The position numbers were made by a program, and so were the translations under genes. The notes under the pieces were generated by a model. The model was not told the origin of the DNA. It was given only the letters and a program-made list of their open reading frames with translations, and did not search any database. Shown here piece after piece: positions 55,837 through 64,000 of a DNA stretch of 64,000 nt (position 1 is the first letter of the stretch; each line of letters starts with the position of its first letter). The stretch spans positions 109,504-173,503 of the forward strand of contig CACFOR010000003.1 in the NCBI GenBank assembly GCA_902567785.1, given 5' to 3'. The stretch comes from an uncultured Pelagibacteraceae bacterium. GTDB lineage: Bacteria; Pseudomonadota; Alphaproteobacteria; Pelagibacterales; Pelagibacteraceae.

Positions 55837-57291
55837 TTATTGATTCAGCTTCTTATTCGCTGAAATCAGTCTTTTTTCGATTTCATTCTTAATTCCCTCA
55901 AATAGAGAATTTGCAAAAAGATTGTAACCTTTTGCTGTAAAGTGAGGATCAAAATTACCCCACATTCCAAAGTAATTCTTTTCAAAAACTCCATATGTAT
56001 TGATATGTGTAACTCCTAATTTAGAAGCAAAATTTTCCATTAATTTTGGATGAACACGATTTTCTGAAAAATCAAAGATACTATTATTTTTACGATATTT
56101 TACATGATAGTTAATATTTTCATAAGGAGATATCATCATAGGATAAGGATAAGAGCTAAAATACAATTTTTGATTTCTCTTTAAAGTTTCATTACGAATG
56201 TATTCTAAACTTTTAAATGTGCTTTGATATTCTTTAACTGCTCTTTCAAAAGTATAAGGAATTATGTCCCTTGATACATAAGGAGGAAGACCTTTTGATA
56301 TATCATCTCCATATTTTTCTTTTAGTTCACTGTAAGTAATAATTTTTATATTTGGATAATATTCAGAAAAATTATTTTTTGTTATTTTGTTAATTTTATT
56401 TTTTTTTTCTTTTATTTGTGATTTTGATACTAGGCCGTCAGAAAAATTAAGCATGGTCTCAGCAAGTGGGCTTCCAATCATAATTCGAGTTCTTGGATCA
56501 AAAGTTATATTTTCGTTTAACATGTTGCCCCACACGTCCATAGCTAGAAAAGTGTCTTTTTCTTCTTTAAGAATTTTTTCTGCATTTTTTAAAATTAAAG
56601 GATACCCATTTTCATCAAGAATATATTCTTCGAATCTTTTCTTATCTTCATTAAAATCACTTTGGTCCACAGCTACAATTAAAATATCTGGATCTAAATA
56701 GTCCAAATATATTCTTGCTAGTGAAGCATACCTAACTCCTGAATATGAAGTTAGACCAAGTGATAAAACTTCAACGTCTTCTGAAATTTTTTTGTGTATT
56801 ATTTTTTCAAGTGCAGCCGCTGGAGTTTCATCTTGATTAGCATTGTAACCCCACATAAACGAATCTCCCATTATTATAACTCTAATTTTCCAAGGAAGCT
56901 TTGGATAAAACTTTTTTGTTCTAAATCCGTGACTATTAATAGAAATTTTAAAATTTTTATTTGGTTCAATAAGCGGCAAAACCCCTTTAAAACCTGGGGT
57001 AGATGTATATAGAAAGTAAGGATGAGATACATTTTGTTGTGATCTATAATTTTTTATTTTAATATTTTGTACTACCTTAGAAGGATTTCTTTGAACAAAA
57101 AGATCACCTTTAAAAATTTCAAAAGCTCGCATTGTAAAATCAACTACGGAAATAAATATCAAAGTTAATATGATAATTAATCCGTAGGATTTGAGGTTAT
57201 TTTTTGTATTAGAATTTATACTGCTTTTCCATAGCTGTTTTAAAAGAACAAATATAAAAACACCGACAATTAATCCAATAATTAATTTCAT
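55837..57291 (-). CDS. Membrane-anchored SGNH-hydrolase-like protein
   Basis: Two hydrophobic segments at the N-terminus (about residues 2-17 and 35-52) anchor a large periplasmic domain. GDSFMWGYN at 142-150 is the SGNH block I with the nucleophile Ser, and DPHFTAKGYNLFANS near the C-terminus gives the Asp-His pair. Length is 484. Relatives include acetylesterases and acyltransferase-associated domains acting on glycans. The substrate is unknown. It lies upstream of livK on the same strand, 87 bases apart, and is divergent from the M24 gene. Confidence 0.72.
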   Translation of the reverse strand: MKLIIGLIVGVFIFVLLKQLWKSSINSNTKNNLKSYGLIIILTLIFISVVDFTMRAFEIFKGDLFVQRNPSKVVQNIKIKNYRSQQNVSHPYFLYTSTPGFKGVLPLIEPNKNFKISINSHGFRTKKFYPKLPWKIRVIIMGDSFMWGYNANQDETPAAALEKIIHKKISEDVEVLSLGLTSYSGVRYASLARIYLDYLDPDILIVAVDQSDFNEDKKRFEEYILDENGYPLILKNAEKILKEEKDTFLAMDVWGNMLNENITFDPRTRIMIGSPLAETMLNFSDGLVSKSQIKEKKNKINKITKNNFSEYYPNIKIITYSELKEKYGDDISKGLPPYVSRDIIPYTFERAVKEYQSTFKSLEYIRNETLKRNQKLYFSSYPYPMMISPYENINYHVKYRKNNSIFDFSENRVHPKLMENFASKLGVTHINTYGVFEKNYFGMWGNFDPHFTAKGYNLFANSLFEGIKNEIEKRLISANKKLNQ

Positions 57292-57340
57292 TTACGTTTA
57301 AGATATGACTTGTATTATGTATTATAAATAAAAATATACA

Positions 57341-58546
57341 ATGAAAAGATCTAATTTTTTTCAGTTTACAAACGGTGAGAAGGCCAAATTGCCTTTTAGC
57401 CAAAAAGAATATGAAAATCGCCTAAAAGGTCTTAGAAAAATAATATCAGAAAATAATCTTGATGCTGTTATTTTAACTTCCATGCAAAATGTGGCCTATT
57501 ATTCTGGTTTTTTGTATTGCTCTTTTGGAAGACCTTATGCATGTGTTGTTACTGAAAAAAGAAACGTCGTTGTTTCAGCAAACATTGATGCAGGTCAACC
57601 AAATCGTAGATGCTATGGAGATAATCTTATTTATAGTGATTGGGAAAGAGATAATTATTTAAAAGCTATAACCTCGCTATTAAAAAAAATTAAAAAAATC
57701 GGTATAGAGAAAGATCATTTAACTATGGAGCGTTATCAAAGTTTAAAAGATGCGCTTGGCGATCCTGAAATGATTGATATATCAACATTCACAATGCAGC
57801 AGAGAATGATCAAATCTAATGAAGAAATTGTTTTAATAAAAAGTGGAGCAAAAATTGCGGACATAGGAGGGGAAGCTATTGTTAAAGAAATTAAAGCTGG
57901 GGTTTCTGAAATTGAAATTGCTATGATTGGACGAGACGCAATGGAAAAGGCTATTGCAAAATATCATCCTGATTCAGAACTTAGAGATACTTGGGTTTGG
58001 TTTCAGTCAGGTATTAATACCGATGGAGCACATAATCCCGTCACTACAAGAAAACTTAAGCGAGGTGATATTCTTTCCCTAAATACTTTTCCCATGATTT
58101 CTGGATATTATACTGCACTTGAAAGAACCCTTTTCGTTGAAGAAATTGACGACGCATCACTTAAAGCTTGGGAAGCAAATGTAAAAGTTCATCGCCATGG
58201 ACTTAAACTTATTAAGCCAGGAATTAAATGTTCAGAAATAACAGCTGAGCTAAATAATTTATTTTCAGAGCTGGGTTACCTTCATAGACGCACCTTTGGA
58301 TATGGACATTCATTTGGTGTTTTGAGTCATTACTACGGCAGAGAAGGAAAGTTAGAGCTTCGCGAAGATGTAGAAACAACATTAAAACCAAACATGGTAG
58401 TTTCAATGGAACCAATGATTATGATTCCCGAAGGAGAACCCGGAGCAGGAGGTTATCGAGAACATGATATACTAGTTGTTAAGGAAAATAGTGCTGAAGA
58501 TATTACAAAATTTCCTTTTGGTCCTGAACATAACATAATAAAATAA
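57341..58546 (+). CDS. M24-family hydrolase (Xaa-Pro dipeptidase/creatinase/ectoine hydrolase type)
   Basis: The creatinase-type N-terminal domain (FSQKEYENRLKGLRKIIS, then ILTSMQNVAYYSGFLYCSFG) precedes a pita-bread domain with GYGHSFGVLSHYYGREG and SMEPMIMIPEGEPGAGGYRE. Length is 401. Metal-dependent aminopeptidase ligands are partly visible (His in GYGHS, Glu in SMEPM). It forms an operon with a racemase-family gene and a second, frameshifted M24 gene. This trio resembles ectoine-utilisation loci (EutD/DoeA and EutA) but could handle another osmolyte or dipeptide. Confidence 0.78.
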   Translation: MKRSNFFQFTNGEKAKLPFSQKEYENRLKGLRKIISENNLDAVILTSMQNVAYYSGFLYCSFGRPYACVVTEKRNVVVSANIDAGQPNRRCYGDNLIYSDWERDNYLKAITSLLKKIKKIGIEKDHLTMERYQSLKDALGDPEMIDISTFTMQQRMIKSNEEIVLIKSGAKIADIGGEAIVKEIKAGVSEIEIAMIGRDAMEKAIAKYHPDSELRDTWVWFQSGINTDGAHNPVTTRKLKRGDILSLNTFPMISGYYTALERTLFVEEIDDASLKAWEANVKVHRHGLKLIKPGIKCSEITAELNNLFSELGYLHRRTFGYGHSFGVLSHYYGREGKLELREDVETTLKPNMVVSMEPMIMIPEGEPGAGGYREHDILVVKENSAEDITKFPFGPEHNIIK

Positions 58547-58550
58547 ATTA

Positions 58551-59300
58551 ATGTCTATACAATCAAAGTATATTGTTCCTAAATTAAAAAAAAAAACAAA
58601 TCCAAAAGTTGGTTTGCTTGCACTCTCTACAGATCTTACAATAGAAAGTGATTTTCAATCTATTTGTCAAAAACTGCCTTTTGATTTATTTGTAAATCGA
58701 ATTCACAACGAAAACCCTTTAACTAAAGAAAATCTTTTAAAAATGCATGACCAAATAGAATCTGTTACTGAAAAAATTTTACCGGGACAGAAAATAAATA
58801 CAATTGCTTATGCCTGCACATCAGGAACAATAGCTATAGGAGAAGATAAAGTTAAAGAAAAAGTTCAATTAGCAAAACCTAACTGTTATGTTACTACCCC
58901 AGTTACTTCTGCCATAAAAGCTTTTAAAGAAATGAATTTAAAAAAGATTGCTCTATTTACTCCGTATCCAGAATCGGTAAATAAGACTATTTTAGACTAC
59001 TTTAAAAAAAAAAATATAAATATTGTATCATTTAGTACTTACAATATAGATTTGGATGAAGATATTGCCAGCGTAGATCCAAAATATTTATTGGAAACTT
59101 TAATCAAGCTAGATATTAAGGAAGCAGATGCACTTTTTGTATCTTGCACTGCGCTTCCTGTTTTAAAAATTCTTGACCAAGTTGAAAAAAAAATTAATAA
59201 AATTGTTCTTTCTAGCAATCAGACTTTAATCTGGGATACACTAAGATCTATTGGATATAAATTTCCAATAGAAGGATATGGAAAACTTTTAAGAAATTAA
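58551..59300 (+). CDS. Asp/Glu racemase superfamily, EutA/maleate isomerase-like
   Basis: The 249-residue protein has the two characteristic Cys sites of this superfamily: AYACTSGTIAIG near residue 88 and VSCTALPVLKIL near residue 200. The closest pattern by eye is the maleate isomerase/arylmalonate decarboxylase/EutA group rather than cell-wall glutamate racemase. It lies between two M24 hydrolase genes, four bases after the first and one base before the second. EutA is found in ectoine degradation loci of rhizobia, so a similar pathway is possible here. Confidence 0.75.
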   Translation: MSIQSKYIVPKLKKKTNPKVGLLALSTDLTIESDFQSICQKLPFDLFVNRIHNENPLTKENLLKMHDQIESVTEKILPGQKINTIAYACTSGTIAIGEDKVKEKVQLAKPNCYVTTPVTSAIKAFKEMNLKKIALFTPYPESVNKTILDYFKKKNINIVSFSTYNIDLDEDIASVDPKYLLETLIKLDIKEADALFVSCTALPVLKILDQVEKKINKIVLSSNQTLIWDTLRSIGYKFPIEGYGKLLRN

Positions 59301-59301
59301 A

Positions 59302-60472
59302 ATGCTTTTTGAAAAAAAAGAATATAAAGAGAGATTAAAAAAAGTTAAAGAGTCAATGCAAAAGCAAGGGATTGATTTATTAGTTTCACACGATCCTGCC
59401 AACATGAATTATTTAACCGGTTATGACGCTTGGTCTTTCTATTATGCACAATGCGTTCTAGTACATATAAATGAGGATGAGCCCATTTGTTTTCTTAGAG
59501 CACAAGATTCTAGCGGAGGTTATATTAAAACTTATTTACAGCATAAAAATATTATTGCTTATGATGAAAAGTATATTCACACATGGCCTTTGCATCCATA
59601 TCAATATTTAGTTGAAATAATTAAGCAAAAGAAATGGGATAAGTCTAATATTGGACTTGAGATGGACAGTCATTATTTCACAGCATTTTGTTATGAAACA
59701 ATAAAAAAGGGACTGCCAAATGCAAAAATCAAAGATGGTGAACGTTTAGTAAATTGGGCAAGAATTGTTAAATCAGAATCAGAAATAAAACTAATGAAAT
59801 CAGCAGCTCGAATAAGTGAAAGAGCAATGAAAAAAGCTTTTGAAGTTATTAATCCCGGAACAAGACAATGTGATGCGGTTGCAGATATTCAAAAAGCTTT
59901 ATTTAATGGTACTCCTGAATTTGGAGGAGATTATGCTAGCATTGCAACCTTATTACCTACAGGAAAAGGAACTTCAGCTTCTCATTTAACAGCTACCGAA
60001 GATAAATTTGTTAATGGTGAGGCAACCATTATTGAAATATCTGGAGTTCACAAAAGGTATCATTGTCCTATGGCGAGAACAGTGCTTTTGGGAGAAAAAA
60101 ATCAAAAAAAAAATAGATACAATGAAAGCAACTAACGAAGCATTGGATGCAGGAATTTCAGCTACCAAACCAGGAAATACTGCCGATGATGTTGCTCAAA
60201 AATTTTGGGGAGTTTTAGATAAATATGGAATTAAAAAAGAATCAAGAACAGGTTATTCAATTGGAATTGGCTATCCTCCTGATTGGGGTGAGCAGACTTT
60301 AAATATATCAAAAGGAGACAAAACGGTTTTACAACCTAACGTTACTTTTCACATGATTGCTGTAATGCAATTTGGTGATTGGGGAGTTGAAGCTAGCGAG
60401 TCTGTAAGAGTAACGGAAAAAGGCTCAGAATTATTCTGCAATTTATCAAGGGATTTGCATATTAAAGGATAA
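59302..60472 (+). pseudogene. M24-family hydrolase (DoeA/EutD-like) split by a frameshift in an A10 run
   Basis: Bases 59302-60135 encode the N-terminal domain (LVSHDPANMNYLTGYDAW) and the first part of the catalytic domain, then stop. A frame shifted by one continues (IDTMKATNEALDAGISATKPG onward) to 60472 with the remaining catalytic blocks. Removing one A from the ten-A run at 60104-60113 joins them into 389 residues, normal for DoeA/EutD. The 3' half shows no decay. It may be a sequencing or assembly error, a young pseudogene, or a gene rescued by slippage on the A-run. It belongs with the M24 and racemase-family genes upstream. Confidence 0.75.
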
Positions 60473-60515
60473 ATACCTTGAAATAATTTTTAAAAATTGT
60501 TTTAATCCGGCACTT

Positions 60516-61607
60516 ATGGGGAGCTCAGATAGTTTCGTTAAATTTGATAAAGTAGATAAAAGCTACGATGGAGAAACACTTGTAGTTAAAGATCTTAATG
60601 TAGATATTCCGCAGGGGGAATTTCTTACAATGCTAGGGCCTTCTGGTTCTGGAAAAACAACTACATTAATGATGTTAGCTGGATTCGAAACTCCTACGGG
60701 TGGAGAAATATATTTAGAAGGCGAGGCTATCAATAAAATTCCTCCTAACAAAAGAGGAATTGGAATGGTGTTTCAAAACTATGCATTATTTCCACATTTG
60801 ACAGTAAATGAGAATCTTGCTTTTCCGCTTGAAGTTAGAAAATTAAATAAATCAGATATTCAAGAAAAAGTAAAAAAAACTTTGGATATGGTGGAGCTAG
60901 GAGAGTTTGGAAATCGTATGCCGTTACAATTATCAGGCGGACAACAACAACGTGTTGCTTTAGCAAGATCTTTAGTTTTTGAACCAAGATTAGTATTAAT
61001 GGACGAACCTTTAGGAGCGCTTGATAAAAAACTTCGTGAACAAATGCAATATGAAATTAAACATATTCATGAAAGAATTGGAATTACAGTTGTTTATGTT
61101 ACTCACGATCAAAGCGAAGCATTAACGATGTCAAATCGTATAGCGGTATTTAATGATGGAAAAATTCAACAAATATCATCGCCAGATATTTTATATGAAA
61201 AACCTGAAAATGCATTTGTCGCAAATTTTATTGGAGAAAACAATCAACTTAAAGGAAAAGTAAAATCTATTAATGGAAAAAATTGTGTTGTAACCACTGC
61301 TAAAGGTGATGACATTACTTCTTTAAAAGTAAATATTAATGCCGTAGGTGACTCTTCAACTGTTTCTTTGCGACCAGAAAGAGTCGAGATTAATTCTACT
61401 GAAGGTAATTTTGAAAATTCTTTTAATGGAAAAGTAAAAGAATTAATTTATTTAGGAGATCATATTCGCACAAGAGTTGAAGTTTGTGGAAATGATCAAT
61501 TTATTGTTAAAGTTCCAAATTCTTATAAAGGTGCCAATTTGAAAGAAGGCGCTACCGTAAAGCTATCTTGGAAAGCTAGCGATTCAAGGGCACTAGATCT
61601 AGCTTAA
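60516..61607 (+). CDS. potA: Polyamine-type ABC transporter ATP-binding protein PotA
   Basis: Walker A GPSGSGKTTTLMMLAGFE, Q-loop GIGMVFQNYALFPHLT, signature LSGGQQQRVALARSLV and Walker B LVLMDEPLGALDKKL are complete. A C-terminal TOBE domain (SLRPERVEINS and after) matches PotA-type ATPases. Length is 363. It energises import of putrescine, spermidine or a related organic cation. It lies 43 bases after the frameshifted hydrolase gene. Confidence 0.92.
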   Translation: MGSSDSFVKFDKVDKSYDGETLVVKDLNVDIPQGEFLTMLGPSGSGKTTTLMMLAGFETPTGGEIYLEGEAINKIPPNKRGIGMVFQNYALFPHLTVNENLAFPLEVRKLNKSDIQEKVKKTLDMVELGEFGNRMPLQLSGGQQQRVALARSLVFEPRLVLMDEPLGALDKKLREQMQYEIKHIHERIGITVVYVTHDQSEALTMSNRIAVFNDGKIQQISSPDILYEKPENAFVANFIGENNQLKGKVKSINGKNCVVTTAKGDDITSLKVNINAVGDSSTVSLRPERVEINSTEGNFENSFNGKVKELIYLGDHIRTRVEVCGNDQFIVKVPNSYKGANLKEGATVKLSWKASDSRALDLA

Positions 61608-61642
61608 TTTCTTATTTTTTAGGTTTACAGTACTTTCTCAAT

Positions 61643-61672
61643 TTGTTTAAATCTGCGACTTATACGTATAAT
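61643..61672 (+). promoter_or_regulatory. Probable potD promoter
   Basis: TTGTTT and a perfect TATAAT are separated by 18 bases, with the -10 box 22 bases before the potD ATG and AGAGGG as ribosome binding site. A private promoter would explain higher expression of the binding protein than of potA. Confidence 0.5.
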
Positions 61673-61694
61673 TAATCAATAAAGAGGGTAAAAT

Positions 61695-62756
61695 ATGTTT
61701 AAATTAATTAAAGCTACTTTCCTTGGATTGATCGCGATAGCATTTACTGCATCATCATATGCAGATATCACGTTTGTATCTTGGGGTGGAGCTTATACGA
61801 ATAGCCAACAAAAGGCTTACATAGATACTTGGAGCAAAGGTTCTGGAGTTACTGTTGAAAATTACAACGGTGGTCTTGGAGAAATCAAAGCCCAAGTAGA
61901 AGCAGGAAACGTAACTTGGGATGTTGTAGACGTACTTCCAGACCAAGCTATCACTGGTTGTGATGAAGGATTATTCGCAAAAGTAGACCAAAGTTCATTC
62001 ATTAATGACATGGTTGTTCCGCCAGTATCTGATTGTGTTGTGCCACAGATTTTTTGGGCTTACACAGCGTTTTATAGCAAAAGTGCTTTTCCAGGTAAAA
62101 AACCAAAAACAATTAAAGATTTCTTTAATGTTAAAAAGTTTCCTGGAAAAAGAGGAATACATACATGGGCAAACGCTTTAATCGAAATGGCACTAGTTGC
62201 TGATGGCGTTAAAGCTAAAAATGTATACAAAGTTATGAGTACTCCTGAAGGAATAGACAGAGCATTTGCAAAACTAGATACAATTAAAGATCACGTTGTA
62301 TTCTGGTCAGCTGGTTCTAAACCACTTGAATTAGTTTCAAGCGGTGAAGTTGTTATGGCATTAGCATACAACGGTAGAATTGGTGCTGCTGTTCTTTCTG
62401 AAGGTAAAGACTTCGAATACATTTGGGATGCTACAGTTCTTGAACAAGAATATCTTGTAGCAATCAAAGGTGGAAATGAGAAAGAAGCTCTTGAGTTTAT
62501 GGCTCACGCTTCAACTGCTCAAGCTTTAGCTGATCAAGCTAAATACATTCCATACGGCCCTATGAGAAAATCTAGTATCGATATCATCAAAAAAGGTGAA
62601 CCTTGGTTCATAAAAGAAGGTGGAAATATCGATATCTTACCTCACATGCCAACTGCTCCGAAAGTACTTAAGAGAGCTGTTATAGCTGACCCAGTTTGGT
62701 GGGCTGATAATGGCGCTGAAGTTAGCGAAAGATTCGGTGCTTGGAAGGGTAACTAA
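61695..62756 (+). CDS. potD: Polyamine-type ABC transporter substrate-binding protein PotD
   Basis: A signal peptide (MFKLIKATFLGLIAIAFTASSYA) precedes ITFVSWGGAYTNSQQKAYID, the N-terminus of the PotD/PotF-type binding fold. Aromatic residues such as WDVVDVLPDQAI and AYTAFYSKSAF line the likely cation pocket. Length is 353. Codon choice is less AT-biased than the neighbours, as for livK, in line with high expression. A strong terminator follows, before potB. Confidence 0.9.
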   Translation: MFKLIKATFLGLIAIAFTASSYADITFVSWGGAYTNSQQKAYIDTWSKGSGVTVENYNGGLGEIKAQVEAGNVTWDVVDVLPDQAITGCDEGLFAKVDQSSFINDMVVPPVSDCVVPQIFWAYTAFYSKSAFPGKKPKTIKDFFNVKKFPGKRGIHTWANALIEMALVADGVKAKNVYKVMSTPEGIDRAFAKLDTIKDHVVFWSAGSKPLELVSSGEVVMALAYNGRIGAAVLSEGKDFEYIWDATVLEQEYLVAIKGGNEKEALEFMAHASTAQALADQAKYIPYGPMRKSSIDIIKKGEPWFIKEGGNIDILPHMPTAPKVLKRAVIADPVWWADNGAEVSERFGAWKGN

Positions 62757-62772
62757 TAATTCGTAATGTTTA

Positions 62773-62805
62773 AAAAAAAGGCGAGACGAGAGTCTCGCCT
62801 TTTTT
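62773..62805 (+). terminator. Rho-independent terminator after potD
   Basis: A perfect eight-base stem, GGCGAGAC with GTCTCGCC, closes over a GAGA tetraloop (62780-62799), followed by six T. A run of A before the stem makes it bidirectional-looking. It lies between potD and potB, so it probably attenuates rather than ends the operon. Confidence 0.92.
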
Positions 62806-62821
62806 GTTTAGAAACACAATT

Positions 62822-64000
62822 ATGAACGAAACAACTGCAGGTTCTATTTTAACAACTGAAGGAATTCCTTTAAAAGTTAGTCTTCAAAAAGCTGAAAGAA
62901 GAAATAAAATAAGAGCAATTCTCTTAGTTGCGCCGCTTTTACTTTTTATACTTTTTACATTCTTAATTCCTATCGGTGATATGTTGCTTCGAAGCGTTGA
63001 TGATAGTTATATAAATACCGTTTTTCCAAAAACTTTTAAAGAATATAAAAAATGGGATAGGCAAGATTTGCCATCCGAAGAACTTTATAAAACAATGTTC
63101 TTTGAAGTTAAAGACAGTGAAGGTTATGCCATAGGTAAAGCTAGCACCCGAATGAATTATGCAAAATCAGGTTGGAAAAGTTTACTAAAAAAATCAAAGC
63201 GTAAATTTAAAAAAATTGAAGAAGGCCCATACAAAGAACAAATGATAGCCATTGATAAAAAGTGGGCTGACATGGAATATTGGAAAGCTTTAGGAGTGAT
63301 GGTTGACGCTACGACCGCAGGATATTATTTAAATGCGGTTGATTTAAAGTATAATGTAGATAAAGAAATTGTTCGACAGAAAGAAAATAGAAGAATTTAT
63401 AATCATACATGGTTTAAAACATTTAAGGTAAGTGTTTTAGTTATGATTTTTTGTTTGATGTTGGGCTATCCAATTTCTTACTTGTTATCAACGCTACCTT
63501 TAAAATACAGCAATCTTTTAATGATATGTGTGCTGTTACCCTTTTGGACATCATTGCTTGTTCGAACCGTAGCATGGATGGTTATGCTTCAGCAAAAAGG
63601 TGTATTTAATAATTTATTAGTGATGTCCAATATTATTGCTGACGAGAACCGCTTTAAGCTTATGTACAACGAAACAGCTACCATCATTGTTATGACGCAA
63701 ATATTATTACCTTTTATGGTTTTACCTTTATACAGTGTTATGAAAACAATTTCGCCAAATTATATGAGAGCAGCTTTAAACCTTGGAGCTTCTCCTTTAC
63801 ATGCTTTTTGGAAGATCTATATGCCGAACTCTGTACCTGGAATTAGCGCGGGATGTATGCTGGTTTTTATACTTGCGATTGGATACTACATTACGCCTGA
63901 GTTAGTTGGAGGTAAGGATGGACAAATGATAGGAAATTGGATTGCTTACCATTTGAAAACAACATTAAATTGGGGACTAAGTGCAGCCCTAGGAGCTATT
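62822..64000 (+). CDS. potB: Polyamine-type ABC transporter permease PotB, 3'-truncated by window edge
   Basis: The frame stays open to the last base (393 codons). A first membrane helix (residues about 35-58) is followed by a roughly 140-residue soluble insert, then the MetI-type permease domain (TFKVSVLVMIFCLMLGYPIS) with the coupling loop AALNLGASPLHAFWKIYMP. The insert, with LPSEELYKTMFFEVKD, is found in a subgroup of proteobacterial PotB-like permeases as far as I recall. It forms the channel with PotC, which should be next beyond the window. Confidence 0.88.
   Translation, partial: MNETTAGSILTTEGIPLKVSLQKAERRNKIRAILLVAPLLLFILFTFLIPIGDMLLRSVDDSYINTVFPKTFKEYKKWDRQDLPSEELYKTMFFEVKDSEGYAIGKASTRMNYAKSGWKSLLKKSKRKFKKIEEGPYKEQMIAIDKKWADMEYWKALGVMVDATTAGYYLNAVDLKYNVDKEIVRQKENRRIYNHTWFKTFKVSVLVMIFCLMLGYPISYLLSTLPLKYSNLLMICVLLPFWTSLLVRTVAWMVMLQQKGVFNNLLVMSNIIADENRFKLMYNETATIIVMTQILLPFMVLPLYSVMKTISPNYMRAALNLGASPLHAFWKIYMPNSVPGISAGCMLVFILAIGYYITPELVGGKDGQMIGNWIAYHLKTTLNWGLSAALGAI

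Noticed and set aside
62822-63430. Long soluble insert in PotB taken as a fusion or foreign domain
   Set aside because: As far as I recall a subgroup of proteobacterial PotB-like permeases has a similar insert after the first helix, so it is probably a family trait.

Overview
The window comes from an AT-rich, gene-dense alphaproteobacterium, most likely a member of the SAR11 clade (Pelagibacterales). Four things point there: many start/stop overlaps and very short spacers; a circularly permuted, two-piece tmRNA gene, which is an alphaproteobacterial trait; a surface-polysaccharide block that ends at a tRNA and an isolated 5S rRNA gene, recalling the hypervariable region between 23S and 5S rRNA in Pelagibacter; and abundant ABC uptake systems. 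The assignment is inference, because no 16S or 23S gene lies in the window.

Layout. (1) 1-11270: surface-glycan block with glycosyltransferases, an O-antigen ligase/polymerase-like protein, nucleotide-sugar dehydrogenase and epimerases, a sugar methyltransferase-like protein and a WecA/MraY-like initiating transferase. It ends inside tRNA-Val(GAC), followed by 5S rRNA. (2) 11588-17185: rpmJ, the proton-translocating transhydrogenase genes pntAA-pntAB-pntB, gmd, a large membrane protein and a 40-residue membrane peptide. (3) 17297-22880: a genomic island downstream of the minus-strand ssrA gene. Copies of the 3' end of ssrA occur at four places and divide the island into three cassettes: a 98-aa unknown gene; a NodB-type deacetylase plus a formyltransferase; and a defence-like set (RecB/Cas4-like nuclease, EVE-like protein, PD-(D/E)XK endonuclease, m5C methyltransferase). 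(4) 22849-40597: ssrA, thyX, mrp, hflKC, a DUF2065 gene, a Do-type protease gene, miaA, ilvB-ilvH-ilvC, leuA, the rod-shape cluster mreBCD-mrdA-rodA, and a bactofilin. (5) 40646-49205: an amino-acid oxidase, an EamA exporter, and a run of sulfur, thiol and peroxide genes (msrB, rhodanese, 1-Cys peroxiredoxin, persulfide-dioxygenase-like enzyme, metallothionein-like peptide, cysE, cysteine synthase, glutaredoxin), then a ProC-like gene. (6) 49210-57291: branched-chain amino-acid type transporter livGFHM with livK on the other strand, a double-HTH regulator and an SGNH-like protein. (7) 57341-64000: two M24 hydrolases, one frameshifted, around an Asp/Glu-racemase-family gene resembling ectoine-utilisation genes, then a polyamine-type ABC transporter potA-potD-potB that runs off the window.

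The most unusual structure is the island next to ssrA. Two cassettes begin with a nearly identical element of about 153 bp: an ssrA 3'-end copy followed by a shared tail with three copies of ACTTCACTGA. Each of these cassettes opens with a plus-strand gene 12 to 22 bases after the element. No integrase is present. This looks like cargo-only cassettes accumulated at a tmRNA attachment site.
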